This document shows positions 9,753 to 18,984 of a stretch of DNA of 26,090 nucleotides, piece by piece. The stretch is taken from positions 619,905 to 645,994 of the forward strand of contig NC_090616.1 of the NCBI RefSeq assembly GCF_004359215.1. The letters run 5' to 3'. Every line of letters begins with the position of its first letter. The stretch's first letter is position 1. Under the pieces are notes generated by a model, which was not told the origin of the DNA, searched no databases, and saw nothing but the letters and a program-made list of their open reading frames with translations. The position numbers and the translations under genes were made by a program. This DNA is from Bremia lactucae. Taxonomy: Eukaryota > Oomycota > Peronosporomycetes > Peronosporales > Peronosporaceae.

Positions 9753-10765
9753 CTAAATGACCCCGACGTTTTGACGATCCCTCCGCCGTTGCGATTTCGC
9801 AACAGCGTCGGATCCGCGTCCTCCAATATTTCTAGCGAGAGGTCGGTCTTTTCGCTCAGTGTTTTTAGGCACTGGCCGTGGGGCACTATACCCATAGGCG
9901 TCGTGGCCCATTTTTTTGATAACACTTACATTTCTGTAATCGTTTAAATCCATCGGTCTTGACCTCCGTTTTCTTGTCGTTGTCGGTGGACGATAAACAC
10001 CACAGTGGACAAAAACATGTTTAAGACTAAAGTCCTCCTGTTTCGCAATTGAGATCGCTTGGTCTAGCGACTTTAAATCTAGCTGGAACAGGTGGGTCTT
10101 AACAGGATCGTCTGCAATACCTTTGATAAACACAGTTACCGTGTTTGTTCATCTATTGAATAACTAACGATACAACCGACCATGTATCGTGTATGTTGGG
10201 CAAAAGCGTGAATGTCACGCTTGCCCTGCTTCAAATCCAGGAGCTCTGCTTGAGCCTGATTTTCGACGCGTGGAGGCTCAAATGTTTGTCTGAGCCGGGT
10301 CTTAAAGACCCTATACGATCCAAAGACTAATGGGTCGTGAATATTGAGCCCCAAGACCCAAGATCCGGCATGTCCGGCTAAGTTGGACATGCCAAATTTC
10401 ACTTTCGTTGTATCATCACTGATACGACGAGCTTCTACGGTATCGTCGAATTTGATGAGCAATTTCAAAAATAAGGGAGTCGCCCACAACTGCCTTACAC
10501 TTATAAATTCGATCTTTAAGCATCCGGGTCGACGCTGAAGCGTCGAACCATTAGCAGCATGTAAATGCTGCTTTCTCAAATGCTCCATCTGTTGAGCACC
10601 CTGTTCTCTCAACACCACTGTGTGCCTTGCTGGTGAAGCAAGCTACTTTCTTTTGAGCCTGTCGAGTTTCTGTTGAATGATCTAAGCTTTGGCCGCATGC
10701 TGTTCATCTCTGCTCAAATTCAACAGCATAGTGCCAACGGCTAGCCCGCCCACGACCGAACTCAT
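9753..10765 (-). pseudogene. gag (element B), broken
   Basis: Gag forms the particle that packs element RNA. The start is set at ATG 10765 (MSSVVGGLAVGTMLLNLS), because element C shares the leader up to MSS. Two TAG stops lie in frame before 10618. The capsid part reads FGMSNLAGHAGSWVLGL, DPLVFGSYRVFKTRLRQTF and LLDLKQGKRDIHAFAQHTRY, the Retrotrans_gag pattern. After a stop near 10136 the frame continues as TVFIKGIADDPVKTHLF and LDQAISIAKQEDF. The zinc knuckle is ruined: where C has C...GHYAHEC, B reads KKMGHDAYGYSAPRP, with the cysteines gone. Confidence 0.82.
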
Positions 10766-10804
10766 TCGTTCGATCGCTCCCCATTCGAGGTCACTCAAGT
10801 GAGA

Positions 10805-10867
10805 AACCTCTCACAGCAACGCGTGAGAGGTTCCCTCCTTCATCATCCAACATTTAATGTTGGATGA
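10805..10867 (-). promoter_or_regulatory. Leader hairpins of element B
   Basis: Two strong inverted repeats lie between the primer-binding site and gag. The first has arms AACCTCTCAC (10805-10814) and GTGAGAGGTT (10823-10832). The second has 12-base arms TCATCCAACATT (10843-10854) and AATGTTGGATGA (10856-10867), a near-perfect palindrome. Element C has the second at the same place with altered but still pairing bases. In retroelements this zone often holds dimer or packaging signals; that role is inferred here. Confidence 0.6.
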
Positions 10868-10889
10868 AAAGTGCGTGGGCCGTTAAATG

Positions 10890-10907
10890 GACTACGAAGT
10901 GCTACCA
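10890..10907 (-). promoter_or_regulatory. Putative primer-binding site of element B
   Basis: Two bases after the 5' LTR (minus strand) comes TGGTAGCACTTCGTAGTC. A TGG start is expected for pairing with a tRNA 3' CCA end. The first eight bases could fit an initiator-Met-type acceptor end; the rest I cannot assign. Element C has the same site with two changes. Confidence 0.55.
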
Positions 10908-10909
10908 GG

Positions 10910-11289
10910 TGTAACGGGGCACCTTTTCACTAGTACTGATCAGTACTGGTTAACCTTATAGAATTGTAATTAGGGTACAGTAAAACTCTATTAATATAAT
11001 TAGTTTATTACGTAACGATCTTCTTCTACTACTGATCTAATTATATTCATATCTAACTAAGTATGGCGTCTCCTTGCGCACCGCACAATCGTGTCTTAAA
11101 ACGATAGGCGGGGGTGATTTCGACTTAAATTAACCAACCAGTAGAGCTAATGTCTTGTAACATCAATAATGTTAAATTTAATATGATTGGAGCTATTTAA
11201 GTGAAAATTAATAAAGATAATAATTTTTACATCTTTGCATATTTTCTCTTATAGGAAAAAAATACTTATGTAACGGACAACCCCTTACA
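10910..11289 (-). repeat. 5' LTR of element B
   Basis: The termini are TGTAACGGGG and CCCCTTACA. Length is 380 bases, about 98 shorter than its partner because of an internal loss near 10965. It contains the perfect palindrome AGTACTGATCAGTACT. Many substitutions separate it from 3191-3668, which fits an old insertion. Confidence 0.9.
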
Positions 11290-11294
11290 ATCCG
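11290..11294. repeat. Target site duplication ATCCG, right of B
   Basis: ATCCG follows the right LTR terminus of B and matches 3186-3190. Confidence 0.9.
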
Positions 11295-11654
11295 TGCAGT
11301 CTCAATTTTCCTCACAGCGGGCGAGTGTAGGCGGGTTTGCACTTTCTCGATGCTATGAGGAGTGTACTTCGAAAAGCGCGAGGCCTCAGTGTGACTTTGC
11401 ACCACTGCTTGTCCTTACCGCTACCTCGGAAAGTCGACCACACTCATACAAAATAACCTTTCTTTCGTATCATTTTATGCAGGGACCACATAATCTTTAT
11501 ATCTCACTTGGCGAAATAAAGTCTGCATTCTTTAAAGTACACCCTAAAAAGAGTGGAGACTTACCTCTCGATTCTTGCCTGCCTTTAAATAGCGTCATAG
11601 CATCTCGCTCGGGTTTAAAGGAGCTGAAACAGAGTTGACAACAACACGCAGACC
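11295..11654 (-). repeat. Displaced part of the D LTR (and perhaps the end of the A LTR)
   Basis: This stretch between B and C has no recognisable gene. Removing C joins it to the D LTR at 19488. Read on the minus strand, the part near 11500-11560 (CTTTAAAGAATGCAGAC, then GAGATATAAAGATTATG) loosely matches 2945-3000 of the A LTR. TGTAGGCGGG at 11327 looks like a possible LTR terminus, since family termini are TGTAACGGG, but no matching target duplication was found. Confidence 0.5.
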
Positions 11655-11659
11655 TAAGG
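11655..11659. repeat. Target site duplication TAAGG, left of C
   Basis: TAAGG directly precedes the left LTR of C and recurs at 19483-19487. Confidence 0.88.
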
Positions 11660-12073
11660 ATTAACAGGGCACTGCCGACTTGTATTGTTTTTATACAAGT
11701 CCACTTCGCACTGCTGCAGTGCGAGTGCTGCCTCACTTCACGTACACTAGTACGTGCAGAGGAAGACTCTCTTTGAAATACTTGCTTTAGAGAGGGTTAA
11801 AGGTAAAAATATGTATTTAGTATAATCAAGTTCTTCTGTTTCTATCTATTTAATACTGACTTAATTATAAACTAAAAAAAAACATGCAAAAAAGTCTTAT
11901 CTGTCTCGCTCTTTGCGCGCGTCCAGTGCTGGCTGGACTTCGGACCAAGTAGATGAAAAAGGCCTATATCTACCGATGGATCAGCTTTCCAAATATTATA
12001 ATATTCTCCAAATATTATCTACCTTTTAGATAAAATAAATTATAACCTGAATGTAACGACACACCCCATTACA
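11660..12073 (-). repeat. 3' LTR of element C
   Basis: The left terminus is eroded (ATTAACAGGG against TGTAACGGGG) and the right terminus is CCCATTACA. It aligns with 19054-19482 along its length, for example CGCGTCCAGTGCTG.CTGGAC, CCAAATATTATCTACC and AAGTTCTTCTGTTTC.ATCTA. It is also close to the LTR of element E. Confidence 0.9.
11678..11723 (-). other. Paired hairpins in the 3' LTR of C
   Basis: The first stem is ACTTGTAT (11678-11685) with ATACAAGT (11693-11700). The second is CGCACTG (11707-11713) with CAGTGCG (11717-11723). The other LTR has C:G where this one has T:A in the first stem, a change on both sides that keeps pairing. Confidence 0.65.
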
Positions 12074-12089
12074 TCACCCCTCCCTTAAA
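12074..12089 (-). promoter_or_regulatory. Polypurine tract of element C
   Basis: On the minus strand the sequence before the LTR is TTTAAGGGAGGGGTGA, all purine from AAGGG to GGGG. Element E has nearly the same run at 25338-25353. Confidence 0.75.
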
Positions 12090-12118
12090 CACCAATCACC
12101 CTGACTGTAATTGAAAAT

Positions 12119-12139
12119 AGTGGTCTTTTTAAAACCACT
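12119..12139 (+). promoter_or_regulatory. Inverted repeat before the aORF of C
   Basis: AGTGGT (12119-12124) pairs with ACCACT (12134-12139), followed by TAA and, 13 bases after the repeat, the aORF ATG. Element E keeps the same repeat with a longer stem. It could be a binding site or an mRNA leader hairpin. Confidence 0.5.
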
Positions 12140-12151
12140 TAACTGGAAACG

Positions 12152-13847
12152 ATGTTGTTTGGTCAGAACCATCATTTTAAGTTTTATCGCATGGTTCACG
12201 AGCCCATGCGGTGTGCGAATAGTTCGACGCCTTTGGCTGCGGTACATGCAGCCGCGGGCGGCGCATTATTGTCTCTTGCGGCAGACAGGGCGTCTGCCGT
12301 AGTATCCTCTTCTCTCGCAACACTAACTGTTGCGGGTGCACGCGGTTAATCACCACATGAATGCGACCCCTCTTTGGCGATCGACTACGAATGCGAGTCG
12401 GACAAGATGGCCGACTCGGGGAGAATGATACAGTCGGCTGAACTTCATCATACGGCTGACTATGAGCCTTCGAATGAGGGGGCTCAATCGGGCAGTGTTT
12501 GGTACCGACGATGAGGATGATTCCTCATCGCCAGCACCGTCTCTCGTGCCGTCACCCGCACTTATTTCTGTGCGTGGTGATGACGATGGTGCAAGCCATC
12601 GCAATGAAACTTCTTGTGGTCCCCCTGTTTCTGTGGGTACCACTCAGGGGAGTGCAGACGATAAATTGAATCATCTTGCCCTGAGAAGAAGCCGTAGCTT
12701 TTGCCTGAACGGCTAGTCAGTAGCTTCTCTGGAGAGACTACTCCTGACAATAAATATCCTTTATTTATTGCGACAAAGCCACATGACCTTGATCGTAGCG
12801 CGAAGAACTTTCGCGCTGAGGAAGATTTCTATCTCGATGCTTTTCTTAAGCATTGATGGTATAGTGGCAGCAACAAGATAAAGTAAAGCTCGTTATTGCA
12901 AGCCTGGAACGCGTATATTCGCAACTTCAAAGAAATTGGACGCGAAGCCTGGCTTCAAAGACTTAACGCGATTCGCTTTGAGTTTGAGAAACGAACTCCA
13001 ACCGGTTCAAGGTTTAAATTGCATCGGTTGTATCATGAGGCAGGACTTCCAAGCCTCATGTGAAGTGATCTCTGTCCGTGTTGTGTTGACAACACGGAAC
13101 GAGTAAAAGGGGATCATTATTACCTTCTTCGTCTTATCGAGCTCGCATCTCAATCGAGATGCGCGATGCGATTGACGTTTTGCAAACGGTTCAGATGCGT
13201 CAGGGGCGCGTGTTTTATGATATAGACCTTCTGATCCATCGGATATGGGTCGCGTCATACAGACGGGCGAGGTTCTCAACGTCAACAACCAGCTGGGAGC
13301 GAGGCGTCCAGCTGTCATGCGAAGATGGATAACCGCGCCAGCGAACAAGATAACTTGTTCGCTGCCTCTTCACATCACAATGGTTAAGAATACGTTCGAT
13401 AAAGAAACGTTGATCACCGTGGGATCCACCAATGGTTGTGGCGGAGGAGGAAAAATTAGATCCGACCTGTGCGTCGATCCTGTCGAAGATCGACAAACTC
13501 GACAACTTCATCCATAAATTAGAGACCGGTTTTAATCAAGAGCGCGGTAAACGTCACTCGTTGGAGCAGACTGTGCAGGCTCACTATTTCGACGGTTGGA
13601 AGACCGTCCGAAGAGTGCGTACTCGATGTTGAAGTACGAACGGAAGTATTACGCTCTTCGTGACGAACTGTCGTCAGCTCATCGCGGTTTTGAGGGTCTT
13701 TATACCCGACGTGAGAATCTCCAGAAACAGCACGAGAATCTGGTTCGTGATCACGAAATTGTTTTGGGATTTTTGAAAAGGGTGGCCAGATCCGTCCGCG
13801 GAAGAGGTCCGCGTACAGATGGTACGGGTGGAGCCGACCAGCGTTAA
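12152..13847 (+). pseudogene. Antisense reading frame (aORF) of element C, function unknown
   Basis: Same unknown family as in B and E. It starts at ATG 12152 (MLFGQNHHFKFYRM), the position also used in E. Order: Ala-rich block with LLSLAADRASAVVSS, stop at 12347; an acidic Ser/Pro block with VFGTDDEDDSSSPAPSLVPS and VRGDDDG; PEKKP, then TAG in place of Trp, then LLPERLVSSFSGET, KYPLFIATKPHDLD and EEDFYLDAFLKH with TGA at 12853; WNAYIRNFKEIGREAWLQRL; FKLHRLYHEAGLPSLM, TGA, DLCPCC; SQWLRIRS; coiled coil (13432-13560) LSKIDKLDNFIHKLETGF; second coil (13640-13800) ELSSAHRGFEGLYTRRENLQ; end RTDGTGGADQR. Frames shift several times. It overlaps the chromodomain and integrase tail on the minus strand. 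An intact form would be roughly 550 residues. Confidence 0.72.
13215..13511 (-). pseudogene. Chromodomain at the end of pol (element C)
   Basis: This is a well-kept chromodomain of about 55 residues: FFIERILNHCDVKR, then YLVRWRGYPSSHDSWTPRSQ and LVVDVENLARLYDATH. The aromatic and WRGY pattern is typical of the chromodomains of Gypsy chromoviruses, which bind histone marks and guide insertion. It lies in its own frame, separated by a shift from the integrase tail upstream. The plus strand of the same bases carries the YRRARF... part of the aORF. Confidence 0.85.
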
Positions 13848-14310
13848 ACGCAGGATACATTCGCATTCTTCGTGGCAGTTCTATCGTGTATGCATTGCCT
13901 CTGCAACGCAGTACACGGAATGGACCAATGAACTTGGGTAGTAGTTTACTAATGCCCATATTAGTGACTACACGCTTAGGTGAGTTTTACTGTAGACAGT
14001 AGTACTAGATCATTAGATTTGATTGAAAGAACATTTGCTCTTCCATGTTTGTATACGTTCCGTCTCTGACGACCCTCTGCGTTTGCAATGGTATCCTGTA
14101 CGAAACGGACTACTGATTGACGAGCCAGCAGAATTTCTCTGCTGACTGACTTGTTTTGTCTTTTTCAGTGCGCTTTGTGCGCACTGCCATGAGATATTTC
14201 TCTTCTTCGATGTCGATTGCTTGAACATCGACATCATTCGGGTCATTGGTAAGTTCGACGCGTGATGAGCATGATTCAGAGTTGGTTTTGCTCGTGCGAG
14301 TCCACCCCAC
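13519..14310 (-). pseudogene. Integrase C-terminal region (element C)
   Basis: From 14310 a lineage-specific acidic linker reads NDPNDVDVQAIDIEEEKYLM, followed by a basic VRTKRTEKDK. A damaged helical segment (FVQDTIANA-like) near 14100 and stops follow. From 13959 the frame is open: ISKLLPKFIGPFRVLRCRG and AYTIELPRRMRMYPAFNAGR, the GPF/Y module, then a Ser/Thr-rich tail (SVRTSTSSTHSSDGLPT) leading to the chromodomain. The tail lies antisense to the coiled-coil end of the aORF. Confidence 0.8.
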
Positions 14311-14336
14311 CCCCTTAAACCAGAGGATCCCTCAAA

Positions 14337-15274
14337 TTAGCTGGGTGTGTGTGGATGGCGTAAGCCATTCACGAGGAACGGTGTATGTATTATAGACGCA
14401 TTCTCCGAATTGTTGATGGCTAATTCGACCACCGGTAAAAACTCGCTCCAATTCGGAAACGATTGGACGTAACCTCGAAGTATCGCTTCGAGGACGCGAT
14501 GGACGCGTTCCGTCCGACCATCTGTCTCCGGGTGATCAGAAATTAACATAGTCAGCCGTGTTCCGAGAGATCGGCACTCGGTTCGCTAAAATTCCGCCGT
14601 GAACCGTGGGACTCCTATCGGAGACCAATACACGGGGTAAACATGAAGTCTGAATACCGTGTCGATAAAAACACAGCCCGGAGCCGTGATTGACTATAGT
14701 ACTCCAGCATGATGTACCCTCTTGCTGAATCTGTCTATAATAACAAGGAATCCGCTGTTTTTGTGATCGTCTTCGGGAAATCGGAAGCCGGAGTCCATAC
14801 ATACGGACTGCCAACATTCTGCCGGAAGTGGTAGGAGGTTGGAGAGGTGCGCGGGGATGAAGGGCTAGGCTTCACCCGTTGACACACCTCGCAAGCACGA
14901 ATGTATTTGCGCTCGAACTGTTGCTGGCGGGGCCAGTAAGAGTCGCGACTTACTGTGAAATAAGTTTTCTTACATCCACAATGCTCACTTGTTGATGCAT
15001 CGTGACACCCATACATGATGCGCAAGCGCAAATCATTGTGAGAAGGGACGCCTACACGTGGAGTGTCACCGGCAACGGCTGTGTAGTACAGTAAGCCGTT
15101 GCGTGCTGTGTATCGATCGGATGACGATCGATATAAAGCCGGTAACTCTTTAAAATATTCATTTAATAGATTCATCAGATTATCTAGTAAACGCACAATG
15201 TCCTTATCTTCTGTGTAGGCTTTTTTTGTCATCAAACAAAGTTGACGACAAAACACTTGTAATGAGTGCTGCAA
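14337..15274 (-). pseudogene. Integrase (element C), frameshifted
   Basis: The N-terminal zinc module shows YGCHDASTSEHCGCKKTY and CEVCQRVKP (HHCC). The catalytic core is spread over three frames: CMDSGFRFPEDDHKNSG with the first Asp, IIDRFSKRVHHAGV, VLVSDR with the second Asp, and LISDHPETDGRTERVHRVLE with the Glu. INNSENASIIHTPF and NGLRHPHTP follow. All three DDE residues can still be found, but at least two shifts separate them. The linker LYYTAVAGDTPRVGVP precedes the zinc module, as in B. Confidence 0.85.
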
Positions 15275-15760
15275 CAGTGGGATTCACTGTTGGAATGCGC
15301 AGCCGGCTCGAAATCGGGCCGGCTTGATAACGCATAAGCGACGACATAAAGCCATCCTAACTTATATTTCACGGAGAAATTATACTCTACGAAGAAGGGT
15401 AACCACCTCGCCATATTTGCGAGAGGTGTGGGCTGTTTACGGCCGTGCGTAATGACGCAAGGTCGTATATACGATGAACGGTCTATCTCCAAGGAGATAG
15501 ACCCTAAATTAAGCCAGTGCATATTTCATGGCACGGCGTTTCTTGTCATGCACTGGGTAATTGCGTTCAGCTGGTTGCAGCTGACGCGACCGCACCGTCT
15601 GTATCGTATTGCACTGACGCACAGCCGATTACGAAATTGCTAGTGTGACGGACCACATGGAATGGTCTGTCTTAATCTGCAATCGCCAAGATGGGCGATT
15701 GCATCACGCTTTGCTTGATTCCTCAAAGGATTGGTGACAATCAGCGTTCATAACCATTTC
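15275..15760 (-). pseudogene. RNase H (element C), broken
   Basis: On the minus strand the segment ends with NMARWLPFFVEYNFSVKYKL, WLYVVAYALSSRPDFEPA, the usual RNase H end in Gypsy elements (the ALSRRPD motif reads ALSSRPD). Upstream the QYDTDG..RCGRVSC-type and HTDHASLRT-type blocks are only faintly visible and the frame 15522-15232 reads through a scrambled part (HGRKQPTPLA). The enzyme is inactive. Confidence 0.7.
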
Positions 15761-15799
15761 TCGTCTTTTTTTCAAGAGACGAGAGAGATGATCTGTTAT

Positions 15800-16927
15800 C
15801 TCGGCATAATTGCGTGACTAATTGTGCAAGTACGCCGCTAGCACAAGGAACTTTCTTAGTCCCTTGACATTGACCGGAACTGGCAAGTCAGTAGTTGCCT
15901 TGATTTATTCGGGTTTAGGGCGCACGCCGGGTTTACCGACGATGCAGTTAAGTAAGTGGTATTTTGCTTGCAGCAAATATACACTTCTTGAGATTTGCGT
16001 ACAACTTATGCTTTCGCATAAGTGTAAGAACCTGATGAACGTGAGTTTTATGAGCTTCCACGTCCGTCTTTTCGTCCATGGACCAGCTATGGACGAATAC
16101 ATCGTCAAAACAACTCGGTGCGAATTCTCGCACCGGTTTCGACAGATTCATAACGCATCTGTTGAATGTTGCAGGAGCGTTACTTAGCTCCGTTTGTATT
16201 ACTGGCAAATCACAGAGCATTCCACTAAGAGTGCTCATAGCTGTGTACGGGATGTCTCGTTCACGCATATGGTATGATAAAATCATTCATCAGATTCATA
16301 GGCGAAAGGTGATACTCTTGGATAGACCATCCATGATTACGTCTTTTATAGGTATAGGCGTTGAGCCGGTGCCGTTGCAGCATTCGGTTTATTGAATGCG
16401 AGCACAATCCGCCACGCTCATGTGGCCTTTCGAACACAGAAGGTCATGGAGCTATGTGGGGAGATTGACTCCCTTAAATGGCTCGCTTTTACTCGATCGA
16501 TAACGAAATTATCGATCGCAAGTATTTATTCACGAGGCAGTGACCACTGCTTTATGACACAGTACTTCGAGCCCGGTTTGAGCTCGATCTAATGTCGAGT
16601 GCCTTTATCCTTAGGCAACTCGCATGGGACTACCACTACAGGGAATACATGCCTGAATTCAAACAAATTCTTGTATAAAAGATTTGTCTTAAGTGACTCC
16701 CAGGATTGAGTAGTATATCTCTCAATCCGAGTCTTCACATCGAGGATACTTTCGTCCATCGATGAGCTGCTGAGAACCCGTTTGTTCTCTGCAAAAATAA
16801 GCGCTGACCGAATATCGGATACATATTCGTCCTCAGTGACGAGTACGCAGATCTGCTTGTTTCTACCACTATGCAGATCTCTTAAGAACCGTTTAGGTTC
16901 TAGTGTTGGTAATTGAGTTATCTCCAA
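15800..16927 (-). pseudogene. Reverse transcriptase (element C), frameshifted
   Basis: The N-terminal linker (16927-16589) reads LPTLEPKRFLRDLHSGR and SSSSMDESILDVKTRIER, then FRHVFPVVVVPCELPKDKG. A damaged stretch covers the first catalytic Asp region (the DVIMDGLS-type block near 16330). From 16286: HMRERDIPYTAMSTLSGML, LSNAPATFNRCVMNL, then SCFDDVFVHSWSMDEKTDVE, where the YxDD box is C-F-D-D, so both Asp residues remain but the Tyr is lost. QVLTLMRKHKLYANLKKC and CIVGKPGVRPKPE follow. Confidence 0.83.
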
Positions 16928-17072
16928 AGTTAACTTCGGAGGCGCATACAGAATAAGAGTATAAGCGCCTACTCTTGATCCATCATTTACAAGACATTCA
17001 ATGTCTCGGTTTCTCTCTGATATTAATCCACAGGCTGCCGAAGGATTAATCCCTCGGGATCTTGAAGTCTAG

Positions 17073-18240
17073 TAATTCAACTATTTCAGGAGATTTCTCG
17101 TCAAGTACGTGGGGACTTATTCCCTCAGCGCCTTCCGACTGTGACTGCACTATCACAGTCGGGTCCTCTACGGTCGACTACCCGACCAAGGATCATCGCG
17201 GTGTCCCTTTTGGACAACCGGTAAGGGAATGATGCCATCTTGGCCCATGCTCTCCGGTTTGGACAGAGATTCCCTCTATTCAGCTATCGCCAAGTTCATA
17301 CAACATGAACTTGACGAGACGAACGAAGCCTTGCTTGATCAGCAAAGCTCTCAACAGGCAGAACTGTTAAGGTCACAACAGGTAGACCCCTGTATCTGGG
17401 ATGATGCACACGCGTCGTCCCGAAACCTTAAAGATCGACATCTCTAAGTATAGGGAGTCGAAGAAGTCTCCCACTTAAGATGGTTCGTCGAGTTGGACGA
17501 TGCCATAAGGGCTCGTCAATCGTTGACGAGCAAATGCAAATCGCTTTTGCTCAATCAAATTTGGCAGGTCGTGCCAAAACTTGGGCACTAGGCTATAAGT
17601 TGCGCGACCCATATGTCTTTGAGTCGCTAGATGCTTTTAAAGCCCGGCTCAAACAGACGTTTGAACTGCCTAGGGCTGAGTTTAGAGCTCGATCTGAGCT
17701 TCTGAAACTCAAGCAAGGCAGGCGTGATGTTCACGCTTATGCCCAGCACATACGACACTTAGCAATTTGTATCACTCAAACCCTTTCTATGCTCACATTT
17801 TGTTTATTGTGTTATTCATTGTTTTACGTAGGTCCTGTGATTATCCACTGTTCTCTTACAGTATTTTTGAGATGGCGATATCGGTTTTTAACAAGGATGA
17901 CTTTCGTGACAGACTCGAGCTAGTTCGTCATCGTATCGGCCTCTAAGACGACACGAGCTTGGAGGCCAGAACTTATGGACCTCTCTTATGTCGAAAGCGA
18001 GAAACCTCGCTTTTCGAACAATAAGCGATTGCAGAAATGCAATCGAAGTCAAAAGTTAGGTCACTACGCTCATGAGTGTAGTACCCCACGCCCAGTACGA
18101 GAAGTACTGAACGTAATTATGGACCGAATACAAAAAAGGGCAACGGTTCCGGGTCCGACGTTGTTGCGAAATCGCAACAGCGAGGTGGACCGCAAAAAAA
18201 CGGTCGGGGTCAGTAGCGACCCTACTGATCCAGCAACCTC
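17073..18240 (+). pseudogene. gag (element C), inverted and broken
   Basis: The MSS start remained outside the inversion at about 18910, so the 5' end is cut off at CTAG. The frame begins SNSTISGDFSSSTWGL and VGSSTVDYPTKDHRGVP, shifts near 17228 to MMPSWPMLSGLDRDSLYSAI and HELDETNEALLDQQSS, then shifts again to the capsid core QIAFAQSNLAGRAKTWALGY, DAFKARLKQTFELPRAEF and LLKLKQGRRDVHAYAQHIRH. Near 17765-17860 a stretch is unlike B. The zinc knuckle (18035-18078) is CNRSQKLGHYAHEC, with the second Cys changed to Ser. A basic linker leads to SREFANLLTKVAPDTQ. Confidence 0.82.
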
Positions 18241-18872
18241 AAGAGAATTTGCAAATCTATTGACTAAAGTTGCTCCAGACACACAATCATTATGTGTCTC
18301 TGCACCAGTTAAAAGTGACAAATGATTTGTCACTTAGAGCCCTAGTGGACGGCGGAGCGTCGAATAACTTTATTCGTCGCGAGTCACTTGAGGGTCGTAG
18401 GCTCGAATATGTTGAGCGCAACATCCCTCTAACGAGGATGACAGTGCGTGCGCATCGACAACAGTGATGAAACGGGTAGTGAATTTTCACTACACGTTAA
18501 GAGATTTACAGTATGATGATGAATTTATCGAACTGGATTTGGATGACAACCTTGATGTCATCCTAGGTTTTCCTTGGCTCAGAAAATATGAGCCAAGAAT
18601 CAGCTGGCAGCATCGATCCGTAAAGATGCCTATCATTTGTTCATCAGATGGCCATCTGATGAACGTTGTTGAGCATCCACAAGCGCGTCGATATACTACG
18701 AGTGAGTGCGATGGTCTCACTTATGGTACGGTCGTTAGTGCAACTGCACAAGATCACAGTGTGATTACTAATCACACTGTGGAGCCAGCAACCGGCGGCT
18801 GTACGAATGCACAGGCAGCGCCGAAGGTTCACCACTCGAATAAGTCGATCGTATTGAAACATGAATGTACGC
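18241..18872 (+). pseudogene. Aspartic protease (element C), inverted and broken
   Basis: TKVAPDTQSLCVSAPV is followed by a stop at 18323. In another frame RALVDGGASNNFIRRESLEG carries the active-site loop as D-G-G rather than D-S/T-G. IPLTRMTVRAH then ends at a TGA near 18465. Another shift gives FHYTLRDLQYDDEFIELDLD and DVILGFPWLRKYEPRISWQH, the usual end of the domain, then SSDGHLMNVVEHPQ and SECDGLTYGTVVSATAQDHS, shared with B. The gene is cut at the inversion end where the linker to RT would follow. Confidence 0.82.
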
Positions 18873-18984
18873 CTAGCGGGCGACATTCAAGATATAAATG
18901 TCGAACTCATTCGTTCGACCGCACTCCTTTCTACGTCACTTGGAATGGAGTAGCTTTCACGCGAAACGTGATGCGGATTTCCAC

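Larger units (their letters stand above)
3191..11289 (-). mobile_element. Element B: full-length Ty3/Gypsy element, decayed
   Basis: An 8.1 kb unit bounded by LTRs (3191-3668 and 10910-11289) and a perfect ATCCG duplication. Read on the minus strand it has LTR, primer-binding site, leader, gag, protease, RT, RNase H, integrase, chromodomain, the opposing aORF, polypurine tract and LTR. All genes carry stops or shifts and the LTRs have diverged, so it is old. It was inserted at the junction of elements A and D. Layout and proteins are those of element C. Confidence 0.92.
17069..18876 (+). other. Inverted gag-protease block inside element C
   Basis: Both ends carry the palindrome CTAG (17069-17072 and 18873-18876). 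Outside the left end lies the start of the RT linker on the minus strand; outside the right end lies the 5' leader on the minus strand. Inside, gag and protease run on the plus strand with gag toward RT. In B the leader has GGGCTAGCC exactly where C has the right CTAG, which supports an inversion at CTAG. Confidence 0.82.

Noticed and set aside
11327..11336. TGTAGGCGGG as the far terminus of the D LTR
   Set aside because: It resembles the family terminus, but no matching five-base duplication was found (GCGAG against ACCAC), so it is not called.
17765..17860. T-rich stretch in gag of C that looks like a small intron (GT near 17769, AG near 17831)
   Set aside because: Removing it does not restore the frame seen in B, and the gene is already broken; a local rearrangement is more likely.
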